A stretch of 64,000 nucleotides of DNA, taken from assembly GCA_036346405.1 (NCBI GenBank), contig CM070568.1, positions 35,312,820-35,376,819 on the forward strand, read 5' to 3'. The position numbers and the translations under genes were made by a program. The notes beneath the pieces are model-generated. The model was not told where the DNA came from. It was given only the letters and a program-made list of their open reading frames with translations, and did no database searches. Positions 11,390 through 22,439 of this stretch are shown in pieces (the stretch's first letter is position 1; each line of letters opens with the position of its first letter). The DNA is from Phyllostachys edulis (taxonomy: Eukaryota; Streptophyta; Magnoliopsida; Poales; Poaceae).

Positions 11390-12131
11390 GTGGAAACGCG
11401 CGGCGGCCTCCGGCGCCCTCTACGTCACCCGAAAAATCCCCGCCGTCGGATCGCGTCCTGCGCACCTCCACGCCGTTCGATCGGCTCCGTCCGCGGACCT
11501 GCCGTCTCAGCATCGGATTGCGCCTGATAGTTTTCGGGCCGCCCGATCGTTGCCTAGGTCTACTCGCACACAACCCTTCCTCCCCCGGCTCCCCTCCTGC
11601 GCTGCCTTTCCTCACACAGATCGCTTCGACCTCCTCTCTCCCATGTTGCTCTGGCCCTCGCTCGCGTCGTCGCCGCTCCCTCTTCCTCAGACCGCATCTC
11701 CCGGCCTCCTCTCTCCCAGTGCTTGGCCCCTCGCTCCGCGTGGTCACCGCCCTCCGCCTCGGCCTCTCTCGGTCTCCTCCCCACTCGCTCGCCTCGCCTC
11801 GCCCTCGGCCTCGCCTCCCCGCCGCCACTCCTCTTCCAACCCCCACCCTTCGGGTCTCCTCACCGCCAAAGCTTGCTCCCATTGCCGCTTGCTCTTCCCA
11901 AATACATTTTCATCTTATTTTGCCCACTGCCGTGTGCTCCCTTATCCACACAAATTGACTCTGCCCTTCCCGCGAAAATGGCTCCCTCTCCCACCGCCTC
12001 TATGCTGCCTTCATCCCCGTCTCTCCCCCGCCGTGGCCGCCACCACCGCTCCATCTGAGGAAACGATGGTGCAGTCTTATCTCTTTTGCTCCCAAAAATC
12101 TTCAGCAGAGGGGAGGAGAAGAAAAGCAGGA
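11390..12131 (+). other. GC-rich captured leader upstream of the Ycf23-like exon
   Basis: C-rich, with many ctcgcc and cgcctc runs and long frames on both strands that are only Pro/Ser/Arg low complexity. It looks like a promoter and 5' leader taken up together with the downstream exon, or more than one leader joined. No protein is supported. Confidence 0.45.
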
Positions 12132-12617
12132 ATGGCAGCACCGAGTTCACTAGGACTTCTCCAGGTGCCACCCTTCGCTGCGGCCAAGTGCCAGTCGGTG
12201 GCAAGGTGATCAGCTGCACGGCGATTTCCGCGAGCTCTGATTGTCATTCGAGCCTCGGCTGCTAATGCCGCCACCAAGGACGTCGTCCTCAAAGCTTTCC
12301 GCCAGAAGAGAGCTCCCAGGGTCTCTCCATCTATCTCCTTATCTAGCTCTTGATGCCAGTTCTGTTAATGCAACGTTTAGGCTGTAGTAAGATCCAAATG
12401 TTACTTCTGAAAGAGAAAGAGCATTCGTGTCTCTTCAGACCGAACAATAGATGTTATCTCTAGGTTGAAGCGTAACATCACAGAATTGACATGCTTGCCT
12501 GGATGGACTTTCCTCGCTTAACTCTCATAGTCATTGACCTTTGCACTGCAGATCATTTCAGGGGTTCAAAAATACGACAGGGGCAGTGTTTCATCTGTTA
12601 TCACAGCTGCAGATAAG
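12132..12617 (+). pseudogene. Fragment of a Ycf23-like (DUF561) plastid protein gene
   Basis: Exon 1 (12132-12320) begins with ATG and a plastid transit-like start (MAAPSSLGLLQVPPFAAAK). A frame change then occurs around 12205-12240, and the exon ends with ATKDVVLKAFRQKRAPR before the donor agg|gtctct. Exon 2 (from 12552, after ctgcag) reads IISGVQKYDRGSVSSVITAA then DK. This order (transit peptide, VLKAFRQKRxxK, ISGLxxFD, AA-DKG) matches the start of nuclear Ycf23-type proteins, an aldolase-barrel-like family of unclear function in algae and plants. The barrel beyond the first strand and helix is missing, so this is a broken 5' fragment, carried by the proposed Helitron. Confidence 0.55.
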
Positions 12618-13841
12618 ATGGATACTGTATAGCCATCCATCTTTCATGTTTTGTTCGTTGTTTGGTTCTTGCAGATGGATGAAACGTTGTACCATTGCTG
12701 ATCTCTTTTGATGAATATAGCAAAACTATTTAGAGAAGAACCTTATTCTGGGTAAATCTAATAGCTTTGCAGACTTCTTTTGGTCTATAATCATGTCAAA
12801 GGAAAGTGAGAGTGGGTGCTTGGTTCACGTAAAATCCATCACACAACATAATAATGTTGAATTGTCTGCTGATGTACTCTGGAGCTCTAAACAATGCCAG
12901 CTTATGTCACTGATGTTTTGGTCAATGAAGAAGTCTACAAGGAGACGAAGTAATGGCACTACTTAGCTTTCCAAAAGAAATCAAAGTGCATGGCCATAGA
13001 CTGTCTAGCGTGCCATCATTATTGCACATTATGTTGCTAGATTTTGCTATTCCTAGCTTACTGGTGCTGGTCATAGTACATGAACAGATGCTGTCTAGCA
13101 TGCCATAATTACTTTATCAGTTGTCCTAGCCTTTCGTGTTATATAGAATTTTGCCTCTCCTATTTTACTACTTTATCAGTTGTCCTAGGCTGCGTCGTAA
13201 AATTGATTTGCTTTCATTTTCCCTTCATTATATTCCTTTGATCATGAGAATAAGTTTTATAATTGAATCTAAAAAGTTATTTGTTCATTTACCTGACTGG
13301 ATTAAGAGAATAATTGTGAATTTGAGCTAACTGTGCTACTTGGCTTTGTACTAGACATGTAATCTATATAGTAATGGACTACGTTATCAAGTTGTTGTTT
13401 CTATTGTCTAAAGAGCACTATATATGTATTCGACATGACCACTTTGCCCTTTTTGTGTTTTAGGTGCTGTTACTTTGTCCTTTGCAGCAAACTAGGTTTA
13501 AGACAGGATATGATTGCAAAAAAAAATACGCAACCTTCAATCTCACTATAGGTAAAGAAAACTTTTGTCAGCGTCAGTGCCCTCGAATCGTTTAGAAAGT
13601 TTGAAGCCCAGGCATAGTACACTAGATAGCTATGATTATCTGGAATTTTTTTAATGAAAACTTTAGTTATTATTGATGCTGGTTTTGTCATGGGTTAAAA
13701 ATTGAGGGTGCGATCCTCAGGTGTTTGTCGGGTTAGCATGCAAGGTACGTTCTTGAGAAAGTTTTGTTTTGGTGGTATCTGGTCTTTTTTCATTGGGGGA
13801 ATACAGTGAAACTAAGACCTGAATTTTGATGGTGAATGCAG
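12618..13841 (+). other. Intron-like spacer between captured fragments
   Basis: AT-rich, no exon recognised. The passages 'tttatcagttgtcctag' at about 13113 and 13163, and 'agcatgccat' near 13010 and 13098, are repeated, pointing to small local duplications. Confidence 0.4.
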
Positions 13842-14395
13842 GTTTTCTAGCCCATAGACGATGATTGGTACAAGGATTCAATCACGGGGTACAACAAAGC
13901 AACCAAGAAGAATTCTGTATGCTCTCTAGATCCTTGGTGGTGTAAAGATTCTTTTTAATTTTTGTTCTTGAAAAAATTGTTGCGGTTGAGCAAATTCTCC
14001 AATGTTTTCATAGTTGAATTGGATAAGGCTTGCTTATTCTAATCTTTCCTACATTTTCCTAATGTAAAGATCCGTTTTGTTTAGTTATCAGATGCTAGAT
14101 AACACTTGACTTTTAGTATTCGTATATTTATCATTCAGCTCTCCATCTATTGCGTGAATTATCAAGCCTGCAGCGCCAAAAGATCATGTGACTGATAACT
14201 AGAGCTAAACGAACTACAAGGTGAAGTATGATGATGGTGAAGCAGAGGAACTTACTCTTACTGATGAAAGGATAAAATTTTCTACTTCATCTGAAGAAAT
14301 GAAGTGTTCGAACCTGAAGTTTGGAATTTCTAATCTGGATAAGAAGGGATATGATGAGTTACTTGCGCTTGCTATCAGTTTTCATGACTACCAAG
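13842..14395 (+). pseudogene. Fragment of a trithorax-like H3K4 methyltransferase (ATX1/ATX2 type)
   Basis: Exon 1 (13842-13916) encodes VF*PIDDDWYKDSITGYNKAT; the stop is a TAG at 13848-13850 where the family has a Trp (TGG). Exon 2 (14221-14395) encodes VKYDDGEAEELTLTDERIKF, then a Ser/Glu stretch, NLKFGISNLDKKGYDELLAL and SFHDYQ, ending at caag|gttat. GT-AG borders and phase agree. This is the Tudor-like region that lies N-terminal of the PWWP domain in plant ATX proteins (established family knowledge). The PWWP, FYR, PHD and SET parts are absent. The nonsense codon and truncation make it a pseudogene fragment, in the same orientation as the Ycf23-like piece, consistent with Helitron capture. 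Confidence 0.7.
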
Positions 14396-14699
14396 GTTAT
14401 ATGCACGAGTCGAGCAGCACACCTACTGAACAAAGCACTGTGAGACCCTCAAATATTGAATGTGCGAATTAAAATTATATTGTAGCATAATTTTAATTAA
14501 GAACAAGGTAATTCCTTTATTAAAAATCATACTAGAAGTATAATCATAATAAGTAACAATTCCAACATTCAGTTCCTTGATATATGTCATGCAATAGTTC
14601 CCATGATTAGTGACTATTAGCATATATCCTTAAACAACATTGCATCATACACATACAAGTCATTCATTTACATAATTATACATCATCGGCTACATCATA

Positions 14700-14898
14700 T
14701 TTCGGTTGCTACAATAATGTGTTTGTTACAGAATGATGACCTTGGGTCATCACAAAAGAGAAACAACGGAAGCAAAATAAACATAAAATCACCAATGGCC
14801 CCATCCCGAGCTATTGCGTGGAGACTAGAACTAGCATCACTCGTTAGCGCCACCCAGATCGGCTTAATCGGCATCTCATAAAGATAGCCATCTTCACC
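14700..14898 (-). other. Mini-ORF exon within the non-coding element
   Basis: On the minus strand a tgtgcag acceptor (about 14899) opens GEDGYLYEMPIKPIWVALTS followed by a Ser-rich run and HAIARDGAI. The frame stays open into a hydrophobic tail (FMFILLPLFLF). It sits immediately downstream of the palindromic gagtac/gtactc motif, the same arrangement as the acidic mini-ORFs at 46296 and 47552. No homology to a named family is claimed. Confidence 0.35.
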
Positions 14899-15093
14899 TG
14901 CACAAGAGGTCATAAACCCTGAGTACGAAAGGTACTCAGCAAGACTTACACAAACTAATAAAAGAAGGTGTTTGATACAACCTATACAAAGGAATAGACA
15001 TTTTACATGAATAAGGTTAACAAAAGACAGCTTTAATGGTTCAATTTGGCATAAAGCAATACATCTTAACCTACAGTGGCTAGATTTTGACAA

Positions 15094-16690
15094 AGCAATT
15101 TTAATAAATCAATTTGGACTAAAACAGTAGCACTTGAAGGTATGAGCATAAACAGTAATAATAATAAATTACAGATCACTATAAAACTGTACATGATAAC
15201 ATCATGCCGAAATTATTCCCCATTCTAAACTTAGAGCAAAATCTATATAGGTGACATCAATTCAAGTATCGTCCATAACCGTGGACACGGCTATTCGAAT
15301 AGTTTTAAACCTTGCAAGGGTGTACATCTTTACCCACACGACTTAGTTAGCCCGTAAGCCTCCTAATAATAGCACACCGCCTTTGGTATGCCTACGGGAG
15401 ACTAAGATTTCAGATGTTTCAACAAGTGATACTATTGAGTTGGATGACCCATGTGGAACTAATCCCGCCTAAACAATGATGATAGCATCACCAACCGGGC
15501 CCACATGTTGTGCAGGGAATGCCGACCCAGTCAATTAAATGCAAACTCGTGTTAGCCACACATATTAGACCGCAGTCGGGGCCTTGAAGGTACGTACATG
15601 CGATGGTACACATCTACGCCCTCACCCTTCTAAGAACATCTGATATCAATATAAGCTCCACATGGCATACGACACGGTCCGAAGACTTAAGCATCTATGC
15701 CATATGAAATCAATACACATGTTCTCACTCTCCTGTTTCCAACTCAATAATATTAACCCTTTACTTAACCAAACAGTGCCCATACACCGCGTGTGGAAGT
15801 ATGCGTTGGGGCTTGAATTGATAGTCGAGTTCACCCTTAATCAACCCGACAAGACATCCACATTTCCCAATTCTCGTGCACAAAGGCACCATCACTAGCA
15901 TCCACTTGTCCAGATTTGAATCAAGTTATTAACAAGATCAAGGATCATTTCAGATTCAAATAAACTGAACAATAAATCAAAATAAATAAAATTTATTTGT
16001 TGTTCCCAGGTTTGACAAGTTAAGCTTGCCAAACCCTATCGTTCTATGGACTGCAGGGCTAAGCCAAGTTTAAAACTAAATATCCTCATATCACATACTA
16101 CCTTAGGTTGAATGTAGGATCAGATTCAGGGTAAACCATCAAGTTCAGGTTGTAACTAACTAGGACAGATCATAAATAATTTTTAGAACATTGCATGCAA
16201 TCAGTATCACTGTATTTTATAAATCTACAGTTCAAAAGAGTAGGATCAATATGGTGCAGAGAGGATGCTTGCCTTGGTAGTAATATATAACCTCTTGCTC
16301 GTGTTCTTGTGGCTCAACAAATGACTCAACAATCTCGGAAGAACCAAGATTCTAAAAGAAAATAAGATCCAATGAACCCGTGAAATGTAAACAGAGAACA
16401 ATATGCATAGAAAAAATGTATGGTCAAAGGATTATTGCATCATTAGCAACATGCTTAAGGTACAATAATTTAATTAAGAATAGTAATCGACAACTACTCT
16501 TGCTAATTCTATCTATTACAGTTTAAAGTTTAGATTGAGCTACGATGTCGTGTTTGTAAACTAGAACAGACAACATATAATTAAATTATTTATCTAGCTA
16601 AACTCCAAATAAATGAAATACTGTGCTGTAACTAAGTGTACTAAAGCTAGTGTTGACCTAACTGATCATTTAATATCTACCAATAGCAAT
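15094..16690. other. Non-coding body of the nested element
   Basis: No gene seen. Phrases such as 'ggtatgcctacgggagacta' and 'tgggatgacccatgtggaac'-like text at 15380-15480 are of the kind that recurs in this repeat class. The only frames are short and unsupported. Confidence 0.4.
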
Positions 16691-16714
16691 TTAAGACTTT
16701 GGACTCATTGCTGT

Positions 16715-17060
16715 CTATTTTGTTGGTTGGACCAACAGCAATAAACAGCAAGACTTCTTTTACCAGCTTCGGTTGGCTTGGAAAACCACATAAAACAAAG
16801 ACTTTAAGTGAAGTTATAGCCATCTGGAGAGCACTTAATACTACAACTCATTAATGCTAACCTTAACTGCCCAGTATAAAGAAAGAAAAAGGAAAGGAAG
16901 GGCTTTTGTCGGTTTGGACAACAATAAAAACAGCAAGGAGTCATTTTACCACTTTCGGCTGTCCTGAAAAGATATACAATACAAAGACCTTAAATAGGAG
17001 ATAAAGCTACCTGGAAAGTAATTAATAGTATGACCCATCAATGTTAACCCTAACCGACTG
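16715..17060. repeat. Tandem imperfect duplication, unit about 195 bp
   Basis: Copy 1 starts near 16715 and copy 2 near 16908. Both run through cagcaa, tttaccag/tttaccac, a cttcggytg stretch, 'acaaagac' and 'taatgctaaccytaac'. They differ by many substitutions, so the duplication is old. It is internal to the nested element. Confidence 0.6.
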
Positions 17061-17109
17061 TTTAAGGAAAAAAAAAGACGGATTAATCATTTGTCGGTTT
17101 TAACCGACA

Positions 17110-17849
17110 ACAACTAATAAAGAGAGGGTTACAACACTAAATGAACTGGTGACCAAGACTTTGAAGAGAGAGATCACGGGTGCTACTAGGGTTTCCCTAG
17201 GACTTAGATAAGATGATATACTGGTAAGAGAAATCTTAAATTTTGAAAACGATATGAAAGACCGAAAAGTTATAAAAACAACTTTTCAGTTTAAGAAGTT
17301 TGGAGCATTACATGAGCATGTGAGTGATCTGTGGGAACTAAAGATGTTCTTAAGGATCTTAAGATGATAAGAATCAAGGTCTAACTTACCAGCTAGGGTT
17401 GGAGAGGACAAAGTCAAGCTCTTGGTCAAACAAGAAAGATCCAAGTCCTTTTCTTTGGGCTGACCAAAATGAAAGTGATGGAGCTTAAACTTTAAGACCA
17501 CCATATACATTCTGGACAGGGAAGAATGGAATCTACTCACCAGATGAGGTTTCTCAAGATGGTGCCTCATCGCCTAAGTCGATCGAGATGAAACCCTAAG
17601 TCCAACCCTACAAAAGATGCCCACAACCACATTAGAATGAGATTTAGGCATGCTTGTAGTTGAACAAGGGTAAAAGTAAAGAAGCTTCACTGGGAAGAAA
17701 GGCAAACTGGTGAAGCTCCTCTCGGTCAACAATGGCAAAGGTAGACAGTAGGGTTTATATAGTAGTAGAGCTCCCTAGAGCACACGAGAACTATCCAGAG
17801 CTAATGAGGTGGCACCAAGGATAAGTATCAAAGGAAAATATCCTCATTT
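17110..17849. other. Non-coding, nothing recognised
   Basis: Short frames only. No domain or RNA signal was found. Confidence 0.35.
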
Positions 17850-18620
17850 TCACTGTGCTTGACCACCACTCCGGTGAGAATGGTCAGGACGTGCCAAGCA
17901 GAAGCAAAGAAGGAAAGAGTCACATCGACAATCGGGTCCCGAGGGCACCATCGCAACGCACGCAGACACAAAGAAGCCCCGAGGTACAATAGCCGCTCGA
18001 TTAGAAATGAGCTACCGTGATGAGGAGGCAAATAATACATCGAACCCAGATCATGCAATATGGGCCACGAGATCTCAAATGGACGGCCACGATTGAGGAG
18101 TCCGGAGTGGTCCGAACGCCCCAACCCACGAGAGCCGTTTGATTTCGCTTCAACGCCCAAGATCTCAAAGCGTCTTTGTGAGGTTCAAATTTCACAAAGG
18201 CGATCACCATTAGATCTAGCATCAACGGTCGAGATGATGGGGGTGCGGATGGTCCGAAGGTCACATTGATGCGGTCCACCCGATCTAAAATCAACGGTGG
18301 ATCTTCGCCGGCACCTCCGGCGGTCCGAACGGCCAACAGATCGAGGCCACACGTTGAGATTTCAACGGCCAGATGTTTTCCATTTTCGCCATTTAGGGAT
18401 GGCTTGGCTCGAGATCGCGCGCCGCGCCGTTGATCCAACGGTCACAATTGGAGGATGGTTTGAGTGGTCCGAACGGCCCATTGATCTGGCCCGCTCGTGA
18501 GAAAATGGACGGCTTGGATTAGCCGGAAGTTAGAACGCGTGTGCGCAACGTGACCGGGCCGGACCTGGTGCACCGGTTGGACTCCACCGCATTGGGTTGC
18601 GCCGCTACAGGGCCACGGTG
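17850..18620. other. GC-rich block with repeated gatct / caacgg motifs
   Basis: Variants of 'gatctcaacggcc', 'ggtccgaacggcc' and 'atcaacggt' appear about ten times in some 550 bp, in an otherwise AT-rich element. Frames on both strands are open but look like shadows of this composition. It may be a leader or promoter-like region of the element when read on the minus strand. Confidence 0.45.
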
Positions 18621-19099
18621 GTTTAGGCCGAGAGATTTGACCAATCTATTTCAAAATTTCAAGAACTTTGATTGGGACTTCAAAAATAGCAAATAAATTT
18701 ATAAAATTATAAAATTTTGCAGAATTGCTACTGGGACGATATATTCCCCACATAAATTTTTGAAATCACTGTTTCTCCTTTAGAGATACATAAATAATTC
18801 ATTTAGACCGAATAGGTTTTATTTAAAGACAAATATTTTTCTAAAAATCAAAATAATTTCTAGAAATTCAACAAAAAATTTTCTTGGCCATAATAATTCA
18901 TCTGGTTTTTAAATAAAATACTTCCCAGTCTTCATACCAACATTGGTTGGCATTTCCTTTTGAAATTTTGATCAGGTTGGAGTTTGTAATTAGAAATTTG
19001 GGGAAAATAGATTGTAACAGGTTGCCTAATTCGCCCAAAATGAATAGTGATGCTATGAACAGCATCTTATTACTGTTTATTAGGGCTGAGGTTGTTACA

Positions 19100-20110
19100 G
19101 CACCTGACCTCTTGCTTGCATATGATTGAAACTACTTAGCTTGACTACTTGCAGGTATAATTACAATATTAGTTGTGACTGCAGTATGGGAAAATTGGTT
19201 TGGGGAAATGATGCTACCACTTTATCAGCCTATGCACCCTCTTCCACCTAACAGGTTCACCCCACCCAGCCAAGGCCACAAAATCCTTTAGATGAGAATA
19301 TGTTACCCTTTGTGTCATTCAGTTACATAAATTACATTGTTTGTTTGCTTAGGACATACAAGTAACAAGAGCAAGTCAACTATACTTTTTATACAAAAAA
19401 GGATGCAAGAAAACACACTGAAAATTAGTGTGTGTCCTATGAGTTCTGTTGGATCCTTTTGGTGTATTAAATTTAGTTATAAGTGTTCTGTTGAAGAGTG
19501 GAGATGGGAATGAAACTACACGTGCCATCAAACTGAAGACAGTACATCAGCTGATTTGAATTGTAACTGGGTTAGGGTTAGGAAAAACATTTTCTTAAGG
19601 GTTGACTTGCTCTTAGACGTCACCTATGTAATATTCAGTTTTTGTGTGTTTATCCTGGCTGAATGCTCTGAATGAACAATTATTTTTGTTCAAGCCTTTG
19701 ATGTTCCGCCGAGTATTGAAATAAGCCACTGGAGAAATAAAATATAGCGGGTCCATTGGACATAGAAATCATTAGCTGCTGTTATCTCATTATCTGGTCA
19801 TTGATTGTTTTTTCAAGAGTGGGAAAATTGAGCAAGTCATATATGAGTGGGATAAATTTAATTCTTGGCTAAATGTTGTTTATGGGATAACATTTTTCAC
19901 TTCTGCAACAACAAATGCAGGAAGGCTGGTGTGGCAATATAGGTTCTGTGGAAAAAATGCAAGCTAAACTATTGAAAAAGTAGGAAGTTGCTACCAAACT
20001 CAGACTGAATAGCTTGACCATTTATATTGCCGTTCAAGTATGAGACTAAAAGTTAGTAACCCAGATTGTTTGAAGTGAAATTACAAGTAGGCTTGAATAG
20101 AACTTTAAAA
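19100..20110. other. Helitron body, nothing recognised
   Basis: AT-rich sequence after the nested insertion. No ATX-like exon (PWWP or later) could be found here. Confidence 0.4.
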
Positions 20111-20117
20111 TCTGGGT

Positions 20118-20195
20118 CAGAATTGGAAATAAAGTTCACGGGGGTTAACTTTAAAATAAAATTTAAAAAAGTTTAATTAATAAAAAAAGTTCCAT
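20118..20195. repeat. Single arm of the 61.6-kb foldback MITE family
   Basis: The passage gtcagaattggaaataaagt ... ggttaactttaaaataaa ... taaaaaaagttcca matches one arm of the inverted repeat at 61635-62022 almost base for base at many positions. The partner arm and the central hairpin are missing here. Confidence 0.65.
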
Positions 20196-20199
20196 TTCA

Positions 20200-21050
20200 A
20201 GTTGGTGCTATGAGATTTTGCATATCATTTGAAATACAGATCTCAAATTAAACCCGATTATTTACTTATTGGTCTTTGTGTTAACGTTCTAATCCTCTTT
20301 TACCTTTTGGCTATGAAAATCTTATGTACAGATATGTGCCGATGCTACTTACTGACAGATAGTCCTGAGGTTAGTTTACAGATAAACCAAAAGATCTTCA
20401 ATTATATCTTTATGCAGGTATACATAACTAGGGCATTTAAAAAAAAAATGAAAGATAGCTTCTTTGGATGTTCATTCTTCAGAATTTTCGTGTCTATTTA
20501 TTGAATACAATATATTACACCTGAAGGATAAAAAGAGAGAATGATGTTGGGCTATCACCGGGCTGGACCGCTGTCCACCATGCAACATCTAGACTCAGCC
20601 TTGAGACATAGCCTTTTTTATTCTTTTTATATCATGTTTACTATATTTTTCATTATTTTCTTCATCGGATGTGACATCTCTTTTATTACACCTTTTCTTA
20701 CAGGTATACATAACTAGGACATTTAGCTTCGTTTTTGTGTTGTGCTTTGATTTTGTTCTCCAGATTAATACATATTTGCTATTTCCATCAACCTATTACT
20801 TAAAACACTCTTCTTAATGTTTTAAGCTGTTTTACAAAGCCTGTTAGACATATCTCAACATAAATGATTTGTGTAGGATGTCGGTATCGAGCTTGCCAAA
20901 TACGACTACTGAACAAAAGTCAAATAGAGTGCTTTCTAATCCATCTAATACTTTGTTAGTCCTACTCCTCATGTTTCATACAATACATACGAAATTACAT
21001 TGTGTCATATTAGGCACTCTATAAACCACGACCAAATATTGTATATTCCA
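20200..21050. other. AT-rich, nothing recognised
   Basis: A 91-residue frame at 20229 has no coding character. 'acaggtatacataactagg' occurs at about 20413 and 20700, a small direct repeat. Confidence 0.35.
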
Positions 21051-21054
21051 AGGT

Positions 21055-21086
21055 CGAGCGCGGCGTAGCGCACCTAATGACCTAGT
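21055..21086 (+). other. Helitron-type 3' terminus (hairpin + CTAG|T)
   Basis: A GC-rich short hairpin (gcgc-ggcgta-gcgc) is followed after ten bases by CTAG and then T. Spacing and end tetranucleotide agree with the CTRR rule for Helitron 3' ends. Confidence 0.6.
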
Positions 21087-21139
21087 GTAATCAACTTTTG
21101 TATTGAATCCAAAGTTTAAGGCATCTTAGGCCTATTAGT

Positions 21140-21290
21140 CTTATAAAACCCGGAATTTTTGAACCCACGTCAAACCAATCCAACTCATTTTTACTGCCAA
21201 CTCAACGCACTCCGGCCTCAGCCCGTTCTCACAATCCAAATTAAAACCCAACCTTTTTCTACCCAACCCATTAGCAGGCCTAGTTATGGG
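21140..21290. repeat. Degenerate copy of the AACCCAACCC-type hAT arm
   Basis: Repeated ccaatcc, aacccaacc and acccaaccc phrases run up to acccattagcaggccta, which parallels the right terminus acccattaacaccccta of the hAT element ending at 23721. Confidence 0.5.
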
Positions 21291-21642
21291 TAGAGGCAAA
21301 ACCAGTCACAGCCCTAACTTTGGACTAGACCAACTGTTTTTTAGCAGAATTTGTAAGAGAATGTGCATGGGGTTTTTTTAATCCTAATAGTCGGGCTATA
21401 GCCCAGTTAGCCCAACGCTTGTTTTCCACCCCGTAACGTCATGGGTGAGGCGGTACTGTTATACTAGGCAGAAGTAGAACTTGCATGCATTTTTTTCCGA
21501 CCGCTTTTCTTCTTCTTAATTTGCGTGGAAAGTAGAACCATTGATAGTAGTGATCACGATTTCTCCCGCCCAGGTCTTCTATTAAGGGAGGCAAAATTCC
21601 TTCTCCTAAGTAATTTTCAGAGATTCAGTGTGCTGGTAGGCC

Positions 21643-21720
21643 GGTAACCAACTTGCTGATGAACTAGCCAAATATGGCAAGGTGTTGAGTCCGGGTGCGG
21701 GAATGTATTGGTTGGCATGA
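21643..21720 (+). pseudogene. Shard of a LINE-type RNase H C-terminus
   Basis: Frame GNQLADELAKYGKVLSPGAG ends at a tga. NxxADxLAKxG is the end of the plant LINE/non-LTR RNase H domain, where the Asp helps to coordinate metal. Upstream reverse transcriptase is missing, so only a short tail survives. Confidence 0.4.
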
Positions 21721-21799
21721 TTCAGTGCCAAACTGTGTATCTTCTTTGGCGGCCAGCGATTCACCTCTAGTTAATGGAATCGTCTATTTTTTTTTCACT

Positions 21800-22234
21800 A
21801 AACGGGTGTTTATCTCCTAAGATTGTAATTAGTGAAACCGGCTATAGTAGACAGTCTCAGGCGCTCGAGTGCGGGTGAGCTGGGTGGCACACCTGGCAAG
21901 TGGCAACCATGCCAACTAAGCAATGCTCAGTCTAAAAAAGAGGATTAATAGAGAGCTCACTTTCGCTATCAAGGCTTTGGTCTCGATCGTGGAAGCACGG
22001 TGCCTTTCCTGAACAAACGCATAGGATGTGCTCTTATATATAGTAGCAAGAGCAAGTGTAGTTTAGTTGGCTAAGAGCACGTGGTTGCTCCGTCGTGCTC
22101 ACCGTAAAAAAATTAGGTACACACGTGTGTGCACCGAGTGGGAGAGCACGTGTCTGTGCTTTGAGGGCCTTTCAGTATCCGATCAACGGTTATCTGTACA
22201 TGTGTAGTAGCAGTTGAAAGTCATTAAGTGTGTG
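21800..22234. other. Intergenic, nothing recognised
   Basis: Contains scattered gagcac and cacgtg-like words (near 21940-22150), but no supported feature. Confidence 0.35.
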
Positions 22235-22439
22235 CATGTGAGTTGGAGTGATAATAGGTTGAAATCCAACCTAAATCCACCCCAATCCACTTTATATGTA
22301 GTATATCAACCCAATCCAGATCAACCCATTGTTCCACCTTCAAAACCCAACCCATATGTAATTCCAACCCAACTCAATTCCTTATCAACCCATTTCTAAC
22401 CCATCCCATCCATCCAGCCCAACTGCCCAAGTTATAGTA

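Larger units (their letters stand above)
14439..19099 (-). mobile_element. 4.66-kb non-coding element of the TGTGAC type, nested in the Helitron
   Basis: The insertion begins TGTGAGACCCTC and ends GAGGTTGTTACA, giving imperfect inverted termini (TGTgAgacCCTC versus TGTaAcaaCCTC). It is flanked by GCAC on both sides (agcac at 14434-14438 and 19099-19103). It lies in the intron just after the ATX-like exon. There is no transposase, gag or pol. Landmarks are a palindrome ctgagtacgaaaggtactcag at 14919-14939, a short minus-strand exon-like frame at 14700-14900, a tandem duplication at 16715-17060 and a GC-rich block at 17850-18620. Orientation is taken as minus because the mini-ORF and its acceptor are on that strand, as at 46-47 kb on plus. 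It could be an LTR-less derivative or an unclassified TIR element. Confidence 0.55.
11368..21085 (+). mobile_element. Probable non-autonomous Helitron carrying two gene fragments
   Basis: The left end reads A|TCTATTCTATTTATTAAAG, the AT-flanked TC start typical of grass Helitrons. The right end has a short GC hairpin (gcgcggcgtagcgc, 21058-21071), ten further bases and then CTAG|T, as established for Helitron 3' termini. Between them are two exon sets from unrelated host genes in the same orientation: a Ycf23-like one (12132-12617) and an ATX-like one (13842-14395). This is the usual signature of gene capture by Helitrons. No Rep/helicase is present, so it is non-autonomous. It was later invaded by the 4.66-kb repeat at 14439-19099. 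Without that the element is about 5 kb. Pairing of these two ends is inference. Confidence 0.6.

Noticed and set aside
11352..12219. Several long overlapping open frames (110-219 residues) on both strands
   Set aside because: All are Pro/Ser/Arg or Gly/Arg low complexity caused by C-rich DNA. None has a domain, and they contradict one another.
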